Made by a program: the position numbers and the translations under genes
Part shown: one piece after another, positions 45,201-58,456 of the stretch
Numbering within the stretch: the first letter of the stretch is position 1
How the letters are laid out: the number at the start of each line of letters is the position of its first letter
Notes under the pieces: generated by a model
Told to the model about the DNA's origin: nothing
Database searches by the model: none
The model's input: only the letters and a program-made list of their open reading frames with translations
NCBI GenBank assembly: GCA_029224185.1
Contig: CM055192.1
Span: forward strand, 4,275,076 to 4,339,075
Source of the DNA: Karalla daura
Lineage: Eukaryota > Chordata > Actinopteri > Chaetodontiformes > Leiognathidae
Length of the DNA: 64,000 bases
Reading direction: 5' to 3'

Positions 45201-48200
45201 CGAGTTTTAATATCTCAGCTCCAGGGTCAAATCCGGCATCGGGATTGCTTTTTCCAGTGAGCGTGGGCCACCCCGGAGGCGGCCCACACCCCAAATGGTG
45301 GGTTTGGGCTCGCTCGCTCGGGGTCGGGATCTCGGCCAAAACGACAGGTCCGGGGTGGTCGTTTTTTTCACTTTCGGCGAGCTTTAATATCTCAGCTCCA
45401 GGGTCAAATCCGGCATCGGGATTGCTTTTTCCAGTGAGCGTGGGCCACCCCGGAGGCGGCCCACACCCCAAATGGTGGGTTTGGGCTCGTTCGCTCGGGG
45501 TCGGGATCTCGGCCAAAACGACAGGTCCGGGGTGGTCGTTTTTTTCACTTTCGGCGAGCTTTTATATCTCAGCTCCAGGGTCAAATCCGGCATCGGGATT
45601 GCGTTTTCCAGTGAGCGTGGGCCACCCCGGAGGCGGCCCACACCCCAAATGGTGGGTTTGGGCTCGCTCGCTCGGGGTCGGGATCTCGGCCAAAACGACA
45701 GGTCCGGGGTGGTCGTTTTTTTCCCTTTCGGCGAGCTTTAATATCTCAGCTCCAGGGTCAAATCCGGCATCGGGATTGCTTTTTCCAGTGAGCGTGGGCC
45801 ACCCCGGAGGCGGCCCACACCCCAAATGGTGGGTTTGGGCTCGCTCGCTCGGGGTCGGGATCTCGGCCAAAACGACAGGTCCGGGGTGGTCGTTTTTTTC
45901 ACTTTCGGCGAGCTTTAATATCTCAGCTCCAGGGTCAAATCCGGCATCGGGATTGCTTTTTCCAGTGAGCGTGGGCCACCCCGGAGGCGGCCCACACCCC
46001 AAATGGTGGGTTTGGGCTCGCTCGCTCGGGGTCGGGATCTCGGCCAAAACGACAGGTCCGGGGTGGTCGTTTGTTTCACTTTCGGCGAGCTTTAATATCT
46101 CAGCTCCAGGGTCAAATCCGGCATCAGGATTGCTTTTTCCAGTGAGCGTGGGCCACCCCGGAGGCGGCCCACACCCCAAATGGTGGGTTTGGGCTCGCTC
46201 GCTCGGGGTCGGGATCTCGGCCAAGACGACTGTTCCGGGGTGGTCGTTTTTTTCCCTTTCGGCGAGCTTTAATATCTCAGCTCCAGTGTCAAATCCGGCA
46301 TCGGGATTTCTTTTTCCAGTGAGCGTGGGCCACCCCGGAGGCGGCCCACACCCCAAATGGTGGGTTTGGGCTCGCTCGCTCGGGGTCGGGATCTCGGCCA
46401 AAACGACAGGTCCGGGGTGGTCGTTTTTTTCACTTTCGGCGAGCTTTAATATCTCAGCTCCAGGGTCAAATCCGGCATCGGGATTGCTTTTTCCAGTGAG
46501 CGTGGGCCACCCCGGAGGCGGCCCACACCCCAAATGGTGGGTTTGGGCTCGTTCGCTCGGGGTCGGGATCTCGGCCAAAACGACAGGTCCGGGGTGGTCG
46601 TTTTTTTCACTTTCGGCGAGCTTTTATATCTCAGCTCCAGGGTCAAATCCGGCATCGGGATTGCGTTTTCCAGTGAGCGTGGGCCACCCCGGAGGCGGCC
46701 CACACCCCAAATGGTGGGTTTGGGCTCGCTCGCTCGGGGTCGGGATCTCGGCCAAAACGACAGGTCCGGGGTGGTCGTTTTTTTCCCTTTCGGCGAGCTT
46801 TAATATCTCAGCTCCAGGGTCAAATCCGGCATCGGGATTGCTTTTTCCAGTGAGCGTGGGCCACCCCGGAGGCGGCCCACACCCCAAATGGTGGGTTTGG
46901 GCTCGCTCGCTCGGGGTCGGGATCTCGGCCAAAACGACAGGTCCGGGGTGGTCGTTTTTTTCACTTTCGGCGAGCTTTAATATCTCAGCTCCAGGGTCAA
47001 ATCCGGCATCGGGATTGCTTTTTCCAGTGAGCGTGGGCCACCCCGGAGGCGGCCCACACCCCAAATGGTGGGTTTGGGCTCGCTCGCTCGGGGTCGGGAT
47101 CTCGGCCAAAACGACAGGTCCGGGGTGGTCGTTTTTTTCACTTTCGGCGAGCTTTAATATCTCAGCTCCAGGGTCAAATCCGGCATCGGGATTGCTTTTT
47201 CCAGTGAGCGTGGGCCACCCCGGAGGCGGCTCACACCCCAAACGGTGGGTTTGGGCTCGCTCGCTCGGGGTCGGGATCTCGGCCAAAACGACAGGTCCGG
47301 GGTGGTCGTTTTTTTCACTTTCGGCGAGCTGTAATATCTCAGCTCCAGGGTCAAATCCGGCATCGGGATTGCTTTTTCCAGTGAGCGTGGGCCACCCCGG
47401 AGGCGGCCCACACCCCAAATGGTGGGTTTGGGCTCGCTCGCTCGGGGTCGGGATCTCGGCCAAAACGACAGGTCCGGGGTGGTCGTTTTTTTCAATTTCG
47501 GCGAGCTTTAATATCTCAGCTCCAGGGTCAAATCCGGCATCGGGATTGCTTTTTCCAGTGAGCGTGGGCCACCCCGGAGGCGGCCCACACCCCAAATGGT
47601 GGGTTTGGGCTCGTTCGCTCGGGGTCGGGATCTCGGCCAAAACGACAGGTCCGGGGTGGTCGTTTTTTTCACTTTCGGCGAGCTTTAATATCTCAGCTCC
47701 AGGGTCAAATCCGGCATCGGGATTGCTTTTTCCAGTGAGCGTGGGCCACCCCGGAGGCGGCCCACACCCCAAATGGTGGGTTTGGGCTCGCTCGCTCGGG
47801 GTCGGGATCTCGGCCAAAACGACAGGTCCGGGGTGGTCGTTTTTTTCACTTTCGGCGAGCTTTAATATCTCAGCTCCAGGGTCAAATCCGGCATCGGGAT
47901 TGCTTTTTCCAGTGAGCGTGGGCCACCCCGGAGGCGGCCCACACCCCAAATGGTGGGTTTGGGCTCGTTCGCTCGGGGTCGGGATCTCGGCCAAAACGAC
48001 AGGTCCGGGGTGGTCGTTTTTTTCACTTTCGGCGAGCTTTTATATCTCAGCTCCAGGGTCAAATCCGGCATCGGGATTGCGTTTTCCAGTGAGCGTGGGC
48101 CACCCCGGAGGCGGCCCACACCCCAAATGGTGGGTTTGGGCTCGCTCGCTCGGGGTCGGGATCTCGGCCAAAACGACAGGTCCGGGGTGGTCGTTTTTTT

Positions 48201-50074
48201 CCCTTTCGGCGAGCTTTAATATCTCAGCTCCAGGGTCAAATCCGGCATCGGGATTGCTTTTTCCAGTGAGCGTGGGCCACCCCGGAGGCGGCCCACACCC
48301 CAAATGGTGGGTTTGGGCTCGCTCGCTCGGGGTCGGGATCTCGGCCAAAACGACAGGTCCGGGGTGGTCGTTTTTTTCACTTTCGGCGAGCTTTAATATC
48401 TCAGCTCCAGGGTCAAATCCGGCATCGGGATTGCTTTTTCCAGTGAGCGTGGGCCACCCCGGAGGCGGCCCACACCCCAAACGGTGGGTTTGGGCTCGCT
48501 CGCTCGGGGTCGGGATCTCGGCCAAAACGACAGGTCCGGGGTGGTCGTTTTTTTCACTTTCGGCGAGTTTTAATATCTCAGCTCCAGGGTCAAATCCGGC
48601 ATCGGGATTGCTTTTTCCAGTGAGCGTGGGCCACCCCGGAGGCGGCCCACACCCCAAATGGTGGGTTTGGGCTCGCTCGCTCGGGGTCGGGATCTCGGCC
48701 AAAACGACAGGTCCGGGGTGGTCGTTTTTTTCACTTTCGGCGAGCTGTAATATCTCAGCTCCAGGGTCAAATCCGGCATCGGGATTGCTTTTTCCAGTGA
48801 GCGTGGGCCACCCCGGAGGCGGCCCACACCCCAAATGGTGGGTTTGGGCTCGCTCGCTCGGGGTCGGGATCTCGGCCAAAACGACAGGTCCGGGGTGGTC
48901 GTTTTTTTCACTTTCGGCGAGCTGTAATATCTCAGCTCCAGGGTCAAATCCGGCATCGGGATTGCTTTTTCCAGTGAGCGTGGGCCACCCCGGAGGCGGC
49001 CCACACCCCAAATGGTGGGTTTGGGCTCGCTCGCTCGGGGTCGGGATCTCGGCCAAGACGACTGTTCCGGGGTGGTCGTTTTTTTCCCTTTCGGCGAGCT
49101 TTAATATCTCAGCTCCAGTGTCAAATCCGGCATCGGGATTTCTTTTTCCAGTGAGCGTGGGCCACCCCGGAGGCGGCCCACACCCCAAATGGTGGGTTTG
49201 GGCTCGCTCGCTCGGGGTCGGGATCTCGGCCAAAACGACAGGTCCGGGGTGGTCGTTTTTTTCACTTTCGGCGAGCTTTAATATCTCAGCTCCAGGGTCA
49301 AATCCGGCATCGGGATTGCTTTTTCCAGTGAGCGTGGGCCACCCCGGAGGCGGCCCACACCCCAAATGGTGGGTTTGGGCTCGTTCGCTCGGGGTCGGGA
49401 TCTCGGCCAAAACGACAGGTCCGGGGTGGTCGTTTTTTTCACTTTCGGCGAGCTTTTATATCTCAGCTCCAGGGTCAAATCCGGCATCGGGATTGCTTTT
49501 TCCAGTGAGCGTGGGCCACCCCGGAGGCGGCCCACACCCCAAATGGTGGGTTTGGGCTCGCTCGCTCGGGGTCGGGATCTCGGCCAAAACGACAGGTCCG
49601 GGGTGGTCGTTTTTTTCCCTTTCGGCGAGCTTTTATATCTCAGCTCCAGGGTCAAATCCGGCATCGGGATTGCGTTTTCCAGTGAGCGTGGGCCACCCCG
49701 GAGGCGGCCCACACCCCAAATGGTGGGTTTGGGCTCGCTCGCTCGGGGTCGGGATCTCGGCCAAAACGACAGGTCCGGGGTGGTCGTTTTTTTCCCTTTC
49801 GGCGAGCTTTAATATCTCAGCTCCAGGGTCAAATCCGGCATCGGGATTGCTTTTTCCAGTGAGCGTGGGCCACCCCGGAGGCGGCCCACACCCCAAATGG
49901 TGGGTTTGGGCTCGCTCGCTCGGGGTCGGGATCTCGGCCAAAACGACAGGTCCGGGGTGGTCGTTTTTTTCACTTTCGGCGAGCTTTAATATCTCAGCTC
50001 CAGGGTCAAATCCGGCATCGGGATTGCTTTTTCCAGTGAGCGTGGGCCACCCCGGAGGCGGCCCACACCCCAAA
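42286..50074 (+). repeat. Domain D, mixed block between Y-type monomers
   Basis: Y monomers at 42817, 44588, 45473, 46535, 47951 and Y' at 49367 are spaced 1771, 885, 1062, 1416 and 1416 bp. Between them are Std copies with SR at 43525 (T8 run, 178 bp) and 47243; SR-like copies with a standard Pro junction at 45119 and 48482; C at 48659 and 48836; and VF at 42463, 46181 and 49013. The two 1416-bp intervals have equal length but different subtype order, so they are not copies of one HOR. Private changes occur at 44230 (C to G), 46073 (T to G) and 47495 (C to A). Confidence 0.8.
43525..43702 (+). repeat. 178-bp monomer with T8 run
   Basis: An SR monomer whose T7 run is T8, shifting the + frame so that it stops at 43617. 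I saw this insertion once only, so it is younger than, or was lost from, the HOR copies that carry the other insertions. Confidence 0.9.
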
Positions 50075-51079
50075 TGGTGGGTTTGGGCTCGCTCGCTCGG
50101 GGTCGGGATCTCGGCCAAAACGACAGGTCCGGGGTGGTCGTTTTTTTCACTTTCGGCGAGCTTTAATATCTCAGCTCCAGGATGAAATCCGGCATCAGGA
50201 TTGCGTTTTCCAGTGAGCGTGGGCCACCCCGGAGGCGGCTCACACCCCAAATGGTGGGTTTGGGCTCTCTCGCTCGGGGTCGGGATCTCGGCCAAGACGA
50301 CTGTTCCGGGGTGGTCGTTTTTTTCCCTTTCGGCGAGCTGTAATATCTCAGCTCCAGGATCAAATCCGGCATCGGGACTACGTTTTCCAGTGAGCGTGGG
50401 CCACCCCGGAGGCGGCTCACACCCCAAATGGTGGGTTTGGGCTTGCTCGCTCGGGGTCGGGATCTCGGCCAAGACGACTGTTCCGGGGTGGTCTTTTTTT
50501 TCCCTTTCGGCAAGCTTTAAAATCTCAGCTCCAGGATCAAATGATCCTGGAGCTGAGATTTTAAAGCTCGCCGAAAGTGAAAAAGTGAAAAAAACGACCA
50601 CCACGGACCTGTCGTTCTTTTCCCTTTCGGCGAGCTTTAATATCTCAGCTCCAGGGTCAAATCCGGCATCGGGATTGCTTTTTCCAGTGAGCGTGGGCCA
50701 CCCCGGAGGCGGCCCACACCCCAAATGGTGGGTTTGGGCTCGCTCGCTCGGGGTCGGGATCTCGGCCAAAACGACAGGTCCGGGGTGGTCGTTTTTTTCA
50801 CTTTCGGCGAGCTTTAATATCTCAGCTCCAGGGTCAAATCCGGCATCGGGATTGCTTTTTCCAGTGAGCGTGGGCCACCCCGGAGGCGGCCCACACCCCA
50901 AATGGTGGGTTTGGGCTCGCTCGCTCGGGGTCGGGATCTCGGCCAAAACGACAGGTCCGGGGTGGTCGTTTTTTTCACTTTCGGCGAGCTTTAATATCTC
51001 AGCTCCAGTGTCAAATCCGGCATCGGGATTTCTTTTTCCAGTGAGCGTGGGCCACCCCGGAGGCGGCCCACACCCCAAA
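50075..51079 (+). repeat. Domain D HOR unit with short foldback, 1005 bp
   Basis: Order: X, U, Js, Std, then a monomer with ccagtgtc and gatttcttt. It is the shortest foldback-bearing member of the X-to-X series. Confidence 0.88.
50475..50614. repeat. Short foldback element 1
   Basis: The 140-bp form has one palindrome, 50513-50568, with 27-bp perfect arms and spacer aa at 50540-50541. It lacks 75 bp that make the second palindrome of the long form. Private states are ggtctttttttt before the arm, ggcaagc at its edge, accacgg in the inverted arm and gtcgttctttt at the exit. Confidence 0.95.
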
Positions 51080-54000
51080 TGGTGGGTTTGGGCTCGCTCG
51101 CTCGGGGTCGGGATCTCGGCCAAAACGACAGGTCCGGGGTGGTCGTTTTTTTCACTTTCGGCGAGCTTTAATATCTCAGCTCCAGGATGAAATCCGGCAT
51201 CAGGATTGCGTTTTCCAGTGAGCGTGGGCCACCCCGGAGGCGGCTCACACCCCAAATGGTGGGTTTGGGCTCTCTCGCTCGGGGTCGGGATCTCGGCCAA
51301 GACGACTGTTCCGGGGTGGTCGTTTTTTTCCCTTTCGGCGAGCTGTAATATCTCAGCTCCAGGATCAAATCCGGCATCGGGACTACGTTTTCCAGTGAGC
51401 GTGGGCCACCCCGGAGGCGGCTCACACCCCAAATGGTGGGTTTGGGCTTGCTCGCTCGGGGTCGGGATCTCGGCCAAGACGACTGTTCCGGGGTGGTCTT
51501 TTTTTTCCCTTTCGGCAAGCTTTAAAATCTCAGCTCCAGGATCAAATGATCCTGGAGCTGAGATTTTAAAGCTCGCCGAAAGTGAAAAAGTGAAAAAAAC
51601 GACCACCACGGACCTGTCGTTCTTTTCCCTTTCGGCGAGCTTTAATATCTCAGCTCCAGGGTCAAATCCGGCATCGGGATTGCTTTTTCCAGTGAGCGTG
51701 GGCCACCCCGGAGGCGGCCCACACCCCAAATGGTGGGTTTGGGCTCGCTCGCTCGGGGTCGGGATCTCGGCCAAAACGACAGGTCCGGGGTGGTCGTTTT
51801 TTTCACTTTCGGCGAGCTTTAATATCTCAGCTCCAGGGTCAAATCCGGCATCGGGATTGCTTTTTCCAGTGAGCGTGGGCCACCCCGGAGGCGGCCCACA
51901 CCCCAAATGGTGGGTTTGGGCTCGCTCGCTCGGGGTCGGGATCTCGGCCAAAACGACAGGTCCGGGGTGGTCGTTTTTTTCACTTTCGGCGAGCTTTAAT
52001 ATCTCAGCTCCAGGGTCAAATCCGGCATCGGGATTGCTTTTTCCAGTGAGCGTGGGCCACCCCGGAGGCGGCTCACACCCCAAATGGTGGGTTTGGGCTC
52101 GCTCGCTCGGGGTCGGGATCTCGGCCAAAACGACAGGTCCGGGGTGGTCGTTTTTTTCACTTTCGGCGAGCTTTAATATCTCAGCTCCAGGGTCAAATCC
52201 GGCATCGGGATTGCTTTTTCCAGTGAGCGTGGGCCACCCCGGAGGCGGCCCACACCCCAAATGGTGGGTTTGGGCTCGTTCGCTCGGGGTCGGGATCTCG
52301 GCCAAAACGACAGGTCCGGGGTGGTCGTTTTTTTCACTTTCGGCGAGCTTTTATATCTCAGCTCCAGGGTCAAATCCGGCATCGGGATTGCTTTTTCCAG
52401 TGAGCGTGGGCCACCCCGGAGGCGGCCCACACCCCAAATGGTGGGTTTGGGCTCGCTCGCTCGGGGTCGGGATCTCGGCCAAGACGACTGTTCCGGGGTG
52501 GTCGTTTTTTTGCCTTTCGGCGAGCTTGAATATCTCAGCTCCAGTGTCAAATCCGGCATCGGGATTGCTTTTTCCAGTGAGCGTGGGCCACCCCGGAGGC
52601 GGCTCACACCCCAAACGGTGGGTTTGGGCTCGCTCGCTCGGGGTCGGGATCTCGGCCAAAACGACAGGTCCGGGGTGGTCGTTTTTTTCACTTTCGGCGA
52701 GTTTTAATATCTCAGCTCCAGGGTCAAATCCGGCATCGGGATTGCTTTTTCCAGTGAGCGTGGGCCACCCCGGAGGCGGCCCACACCCCAAATGGTGGGT
52801 TTGGGCTCGCTCGCTCGGGGTCGGGATCTCGGCCAAAACGACAGGTCCGGGGTGGTCGTTTTTTTCACTTTCGGCGAGCTGTAATATCTCAGCTCCAGGG
52901 TCAAATCCGGCATCGGGATTGCTTTTTCCAGTGAGCGTGGGCCACCCCGGAGGCGGCCCACACCCCAAATGGTGGGTTTGGGCTCGCTCGCTCGGGGTCG
53001 GGATCTCGGCCAAAACGACAGGTCCGGGGTGGTCGTTTTTTTCACTTTCGGCGAGCTTTAATATCTCAGCTCCAGGGTCAAATCCGGCATCTGGATTGCT
53101 TTTTCCAGTGAGCGTGGGCCACTCCGGAGGCGGCCCACACCCCAAATGGTGGGTTTGGGCTCGTTCGCTCGGGGTCGGGATCTCGGCCAAAACGACAGGT
53201 CCGGGGTGGTCGTTTTTTTCACTTTCGGCGAGCTTTAATATCTCAGCTCCAGGGTCAAATCCGGCATCGGGATTGCTTTTTCCAGTGAGCGTGGGCCACC
53301 CCGGAGGCGGCCCACACCCCAAATGGTGGGTTTGGGCTCGCTCGCTCGGGGTCGGGATCTCGGCCAAAACGACAGGTCCGGGGTGGTCGTTTTTTTCACT
53401 TTCGGCGAGCTTTAATATCTCAGCTCCAGGGTCAAATCCGGCATCGGGATTGCTTTTTCCAGTGAGCGTGGGCCACCCCGGAGGCGGCCCACACCCCAAA
53501 TGGTGGGTTTGGGCTCGTTCGCTCGGGGTCGGGATCTCGGCCAAAACGACAGGTCCGGGGTGGTCGTTTTTTTCACTTTCGGCGAGCTTTTATATCTCAG
53601 CTCCAGGGTCAAATCCGGCATCGGGATTGCGTTTTCCAGTGAGCGTGGGCCACCCCGGAGGCGGCCCACACCCCAAATGGTGGGTTTGGGCTCGCTCGCT
53701 CGGGGTCGGGATCTCGGCCAAAACGACAGGTCCGGGGTGGTCGTTTTTTTCCCTTTCGGCGAGCTTTAATATCTCAGCTCCAGGGTCAAATCCGGCATCG
53801 GGATTGCTTTTTCCAGTGAGCGTGGGCCACCCCGGAGGCGGCCCACACCCCAAATGGTGGGTTTGGGCTCGCTCGCTCGGGGTCGGGATCTCGGCCAAAA
53901 CGACAGGTCCGGGGTGGTCGTTTTTTTCACTTTCGGCGAGCTTTAATATCTCAGCTCCAGGGTCAAATCCGGCATCGGGATTGCTTTTTCCAGTGAGCGT

Positions 54001-54385
54001 GGGCCACCCCGGAGGCGGCCCACACCCCAAATGGTGGGTTTGGGCTCGCTCGCTCGGGGTCGGGATCTCGGCCAAAACGACAGGTCCGGGGTGGTCGTTT
54101 TTTTCACTTTCGGCGAGCTTTAATATCTCAGCTCCAGGGTCAAATCCGGCATCAGGATTGCTTTTTCCAGTGAGCGTGGGCCACCCCGGAGGCGGCCCAC
54201 ACCCCAAATGGTGGGTTTGGGCTCGCTCGCTCGGGGTCGGGATCTCGGCCAAGACGACTGTTCCGGGGTGGTCGTTTTTTTCCCTTTCGGCGAGCTTTAA
54301 TATCTCAGCTCCAGTGTCAAATCCGGCATCGGGATTTCTTTTTCCAGTGAGCGTGGGCCACCCCGGAGGCGGCCCACACCCCAAA
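51080..54385 (+). repeat. Domain D HOR unit, 3306 bp
   Basis: Order: X, U, Js, Std, Std, S, Y', L, SR, C, Std (ending ctggattgc and cactccgg), F, Std, Y, Std, Std, Std (ending atcagg), VF. Length is 17 x 177 + 297. It recurs at 59519 with three extra monomers. Confidence 0.9.
51480..51619. repeat. Short foldback element 2
   Basis: Same structure and private states as the short copy 1005 bp upstream, in the monomer anchored at 51434. Confidence 0.95.
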
Positions 54386-57217
54386 TGGTGGGTTTGGGCT
54401 CGCTCGCTCGGGGTCGGGATCTCGGCCAAAACGACAGGTCCGGGGTGGTCGTTTTTTTCACTTTCGGCGAGCTTTAATATCTCAGCTCCAGGATGAAATC
54501 CGGCATCAGGATTGCGTTTTCCAGTGAGCGTGGGCCACCCCGGAGGCGGCTCACACCCCAAATGGTGGGTTTGGGCTCTCTCGCTCGGGGTCGGGATCTC
54601 GGCCAAGACGACTGTTCCGGGGTGGTCGTTTTTTTCCCTTTCGGCGAGCTGTAATATCTCAGCTCCAGGATCAAATCCGGCATCGGGATTACGTTTTCCA
54701 GTGAGCGTGGGCCACCCCGGAGGCGGCTCACACCCCAAATGGTGGGTTTGGGCTTGCTCGCTCGGGGTCGGGATCTCGGCCAAGACGACTGTTCCGGGGT
54801 GGTCGTTTTTTTGCCTTTCGGCGAGCTTGAATATCTCAGCTCCAGTGTCAAATCCGGCATCGGGATTGCTTTTTCCAGTGAGCGTGGGCCACCCCGGAGG
54901 CGGCTCACACCCCAAACGGTGGGTTTGGGCTCGCTCGCTCGGGGTCGGGATCTCGGCCAAAACGACAGGTCCGGGGTGGTCGTTTTTTTCACTTTCGGCG
55001 AGTTTTAATATCTCAGCTCCAGGGTCAAATCCGGCATCGGGATTGCTTTTTCCAGTGAGCGTGGGCCACCCCGGAGGCGGCCCACACCCCAAATGGTGGG
55101 TTTGGGCTCGCTCGCTCGGGGTCGGGATCTCGGCCAAAACGACAGGTCCGGGGTGGTCGTTTTTTTCACTTTCGGCGAGCTTTTATATCTCAGCTCCAGG
55201 GTCAAATCCGGCATCGGGATTGCTTTTTCCAGTGAGCGTGGGCCACCCCGGAGGCGGCCCACACCCCAAATGGTGGGTTTGGGCTCGCTCGCTCGGGGTC
55301 GGGATCTCGGCCAAGACGACTGTTCCGGGGTGGTCGTTTTTTTGCCTTTCGGCGAGCTTGAATATCTCAGCTCCAGTGTCAAATCCGGCATCGGGATTGC
55401 TTTTTCCAGTGAGCGTGGGCCACCCCGGAGGCGGCTCACACCCCAAACGGTGGGTTTGGGCTCGCTCGCTCGGGGTCGGGATCTCGGCCAAAACGACAGG
55501 TCCGGGGTGGTCGTTTTTTTCACTTTCGGCGAGTTTTAATATCTCAGCTCCAGGGTCAAATCCGGCATCGGGATTGCTTTTTCCAGTGAGCGTGGGCCAC
55601 CCCGGAGGCGGCCCACACCCCAAATGGTGGGTTTGGGCTCGCTCGCTCGGGGTCGGGATCTCGGCCAAAACGACAGGTCCGGGGTGGTCGTTTTTTTCAC
55701 TTTCGGCGAGCTGTAATATCTCAGCTCCAGGGTCAAATCCGGCATCGGGATTGCTTTTTCCAGTGAGCGTGGGCCACCCCGGAGGCGGCCCACACCCCAA
55801 ATGGTGGGTTTGGGCTCGCTCGCTCGGGGTCGGGATCTCGGCCAAAACGACAGGTCCGGGGTGGTCGTTTTTTTCACTTTCGGCGAGCTTTAATATCTCA
55901 GCTCCAGGGTCAAATCCGGCATCTGGATTGCTTTTTCCAGTGAGCGTGGGCCACTCCGGAGGCGGCCCACACCCCAAATGGTGGGTTTGGGCTCGTTCGC
56001 TCGGGGTCGGGATCTCGGCCAAAACGACAGGTCCGGGGTGGTCGTTTTTTTCACTTTCGGCGAGCTTTAATATCTCAGCTCCAGGGTCAAATCCGGCATC
56101 GGGATTGCTTTTTCCAGTGAGCGTGGGCCACCCCGGAGGCGGCCCACACCCCAAATGGTGGGTTTGGGCTCGCTCGCTCGGGGTCGGGATCTCGGCCAAA
56201 ACGACAGGTCCGGGGTGGTCGTTTTTTTCACTTTCGGCGAGCTTTAATATCTCAGCTCCAGGGTCAAATCCGGCATCGGGATTGCTTTTTCCAGTGAGCG
56301 TGGGCCACCCCGGAGGCGGCCCACACCCCAAATGGTGGGTTTGGGCTCGTTCGCTCGGGGTCGGGATCTCGGCCAAAACGACAGGTCCGGGGTGGTCGTT
56401 TTTTTCACTTTCGGCGAGCTTTTATATCTCAGCTCCAGGGTCAAATCCGGCATCGGGATTGCGTTTTCCAGTGAGCGTGGGCCACCCCGGAGGCGGCCCA
56501 CACCCCAAATGGTGGGTTTGGGCTCGCTCGCTCGGGGTCGGGATCTCGGCCAAAACGACAGGTCCGGGGTGGTCGTTTTTTTCCCTTTCGGCGAGCTTTA
56601 ATATCTCAGCTCCAGGGTCAAATCCGGCATCGGGATTGCTTTTTCCAGTGAGCGTGGGCCACCCCGGAGGCGGCCCACACCCCAAATGGTGGGTTTGGGC
56701 TCGCTCGCTCGGGGTCGGGATCTCGGCCAAAACGACAGGTCCGGGGTGGTCGTTTTTTTCACTTTCGGCGAGCTTTAATATCTCAGCTCCAGGGTCAAAT
56801 CCGGCATCGGGATTGCTTTTTCCAGTGAGCGTGGGCCACCCCGGAGGCGGCCCACACCCCAAATGGTGGGTTTGGGCTCGCTCGCTCGGGGTCGGGATCT
56901 CGGCCAAAACGACAGGTCCGGGGTGGTCGTTTTTTTCACTTTCGGCGAGCTTTAATATCTCAGCTCCAGGGTCAAATCCGGCATCAGGATTGCTTTTTCC
57001 AGTGAGCGTGGGCCACCCCGGAGGCGGCCCACACCCCAAATGGTGGGTTTGGGCTCGCTCGCTCGGGGTCGGGATCTCGGCCAAGACGACTGTTCCGGGG
57101 TGGTCGTTTTTTTCCCTTTCGGCGAGCTTTAATATCTCAGCTCCAGTGTCAAATCCGGCATCGGGATTTCTTTTTCCAGTGAGCGTGGGCCACCCCGGAG
57201 GCGGCCCACACCCCAAA
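54386..57217 (+). repeat. Domain D 16-mer HOR unit, 2832 bp
   Basis: Order: X, U, L, SR, Y', L, SR, C, Std, F, Std, Y, Std, Std, Std, VF. The short foldback is replaced: U is followed by L with gcttgctc before it. Confidence 0.9.
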
Positions 57218-58456
57218 TGGTGGGTTTGGGCTCGCTCGCTCGGGGTCGGGATCTCGGCCAAAACGACAGGTCCGGGGTGGTCGTTTTTTTCACTTTCGGC
57301 GAGCTTTAATATCTCAGCTCCAGGATGAAATCCGGCATCAGGATTGCGTTTTCCAGTGAGCGTGGGCCACCCCGGAGGCGGCTCACACCCCAAATGGTGG
57401 GTTTGGGCTCTCTCGCTCGGGGTCGGGATCTCGGCCAAGACGACTGTTCCGGGGTGGTCGTTTTTTTCCCTTTCGGCGAGCTGTAATATCTCAGCTCCAG
57501 GATCAAATCCGGCATCGGGATTACGTTTTCCAGTGAGCGTGGGCCACCCCGGAGGCGGCTCACACCCCAAATGGTGGGTTTGGGCTTGCTCGCTCGGGGT
57601 CGGGATCTCGGCCAAGACGACTGTTCCGGGGTGGTCGTTTTTTTGCCTTTCGGCGAGCTTGAATATCTCAGCTCCAGTGTCAAATCCGGCATCGGGATTG
57701 CTTTTTCCAGTGAGCGTGGGCCACCCCGGAGGCGGCTCACACCCCAAACGGTGGGTTTGGGCTCGCTCGCTCGGGGTCGGGATCTCGGCCAAAACGACAG
57801 GTCCGGGGTGGTCGTTTTTTTCACTTTCGGCGAGTTTTAATATCTCAGCTCCAGGGTCAAATCCGGCATCGGGATTGCTTTTTCCAGTGAGCGTGGGCCA
57901 CCCCGGAGGCGGCCCACACCCCAAATGGTGGGTTTGGGCTCGCTCGCTCGGGGTCGGGATCTCGGCCAAAACGACAGGTCCGGGGTGGTCGTTTTTTTCA
58001 CTTTCGGCGAGCTGTAATATCTCAGCTCCAGGGTCAAATCCGGCATCGGGATTGCTTTTTCCAGTGAGCGTGGGCCACCCCGGAGGCGGCCCACACCCCA
58101 AATGGTGGGTTTGGGCTCGCTCGCTCGGGGTCGGGATCTCGGCCAAAACGACAGGTCCGGGGTGGTCGTTTTTTTCACTTTCGGCGAGCTTTAATATCTC
58201 AGCTCCAGGGTCAAATCCGGCATCAGGATTGCTTTTTCCAGTGAGCGTGGGCCACCCCGGAGGCGGCCCACACCCCAAATGGTGGGTTTGGGCTCGCTCG
58301 CTCGGGGTCGGGATCTCGGCCAAGACGACTGTTCCGGGGTGGTCGTTTTTTTCCCTTTCGGCGAGCTTTAATATCTCAGCTCCAGTGTCAAATCCGGCAT
58401 CGGGATTTCTTTTTCCAGTGAGCGTGGGCCACCCCGGAGGCGGCCCACACCCCAAA
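57218..58456 (+). repeat. Deleted domain D unit, 7 monomers, 1239 bp
   Basis: Order: X, U, L, SR, C, Std (ending atcagg), VF. It keeps both ends of the 16-mer and lacks its centre, including the Y monomer. Confidence 0.9.
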
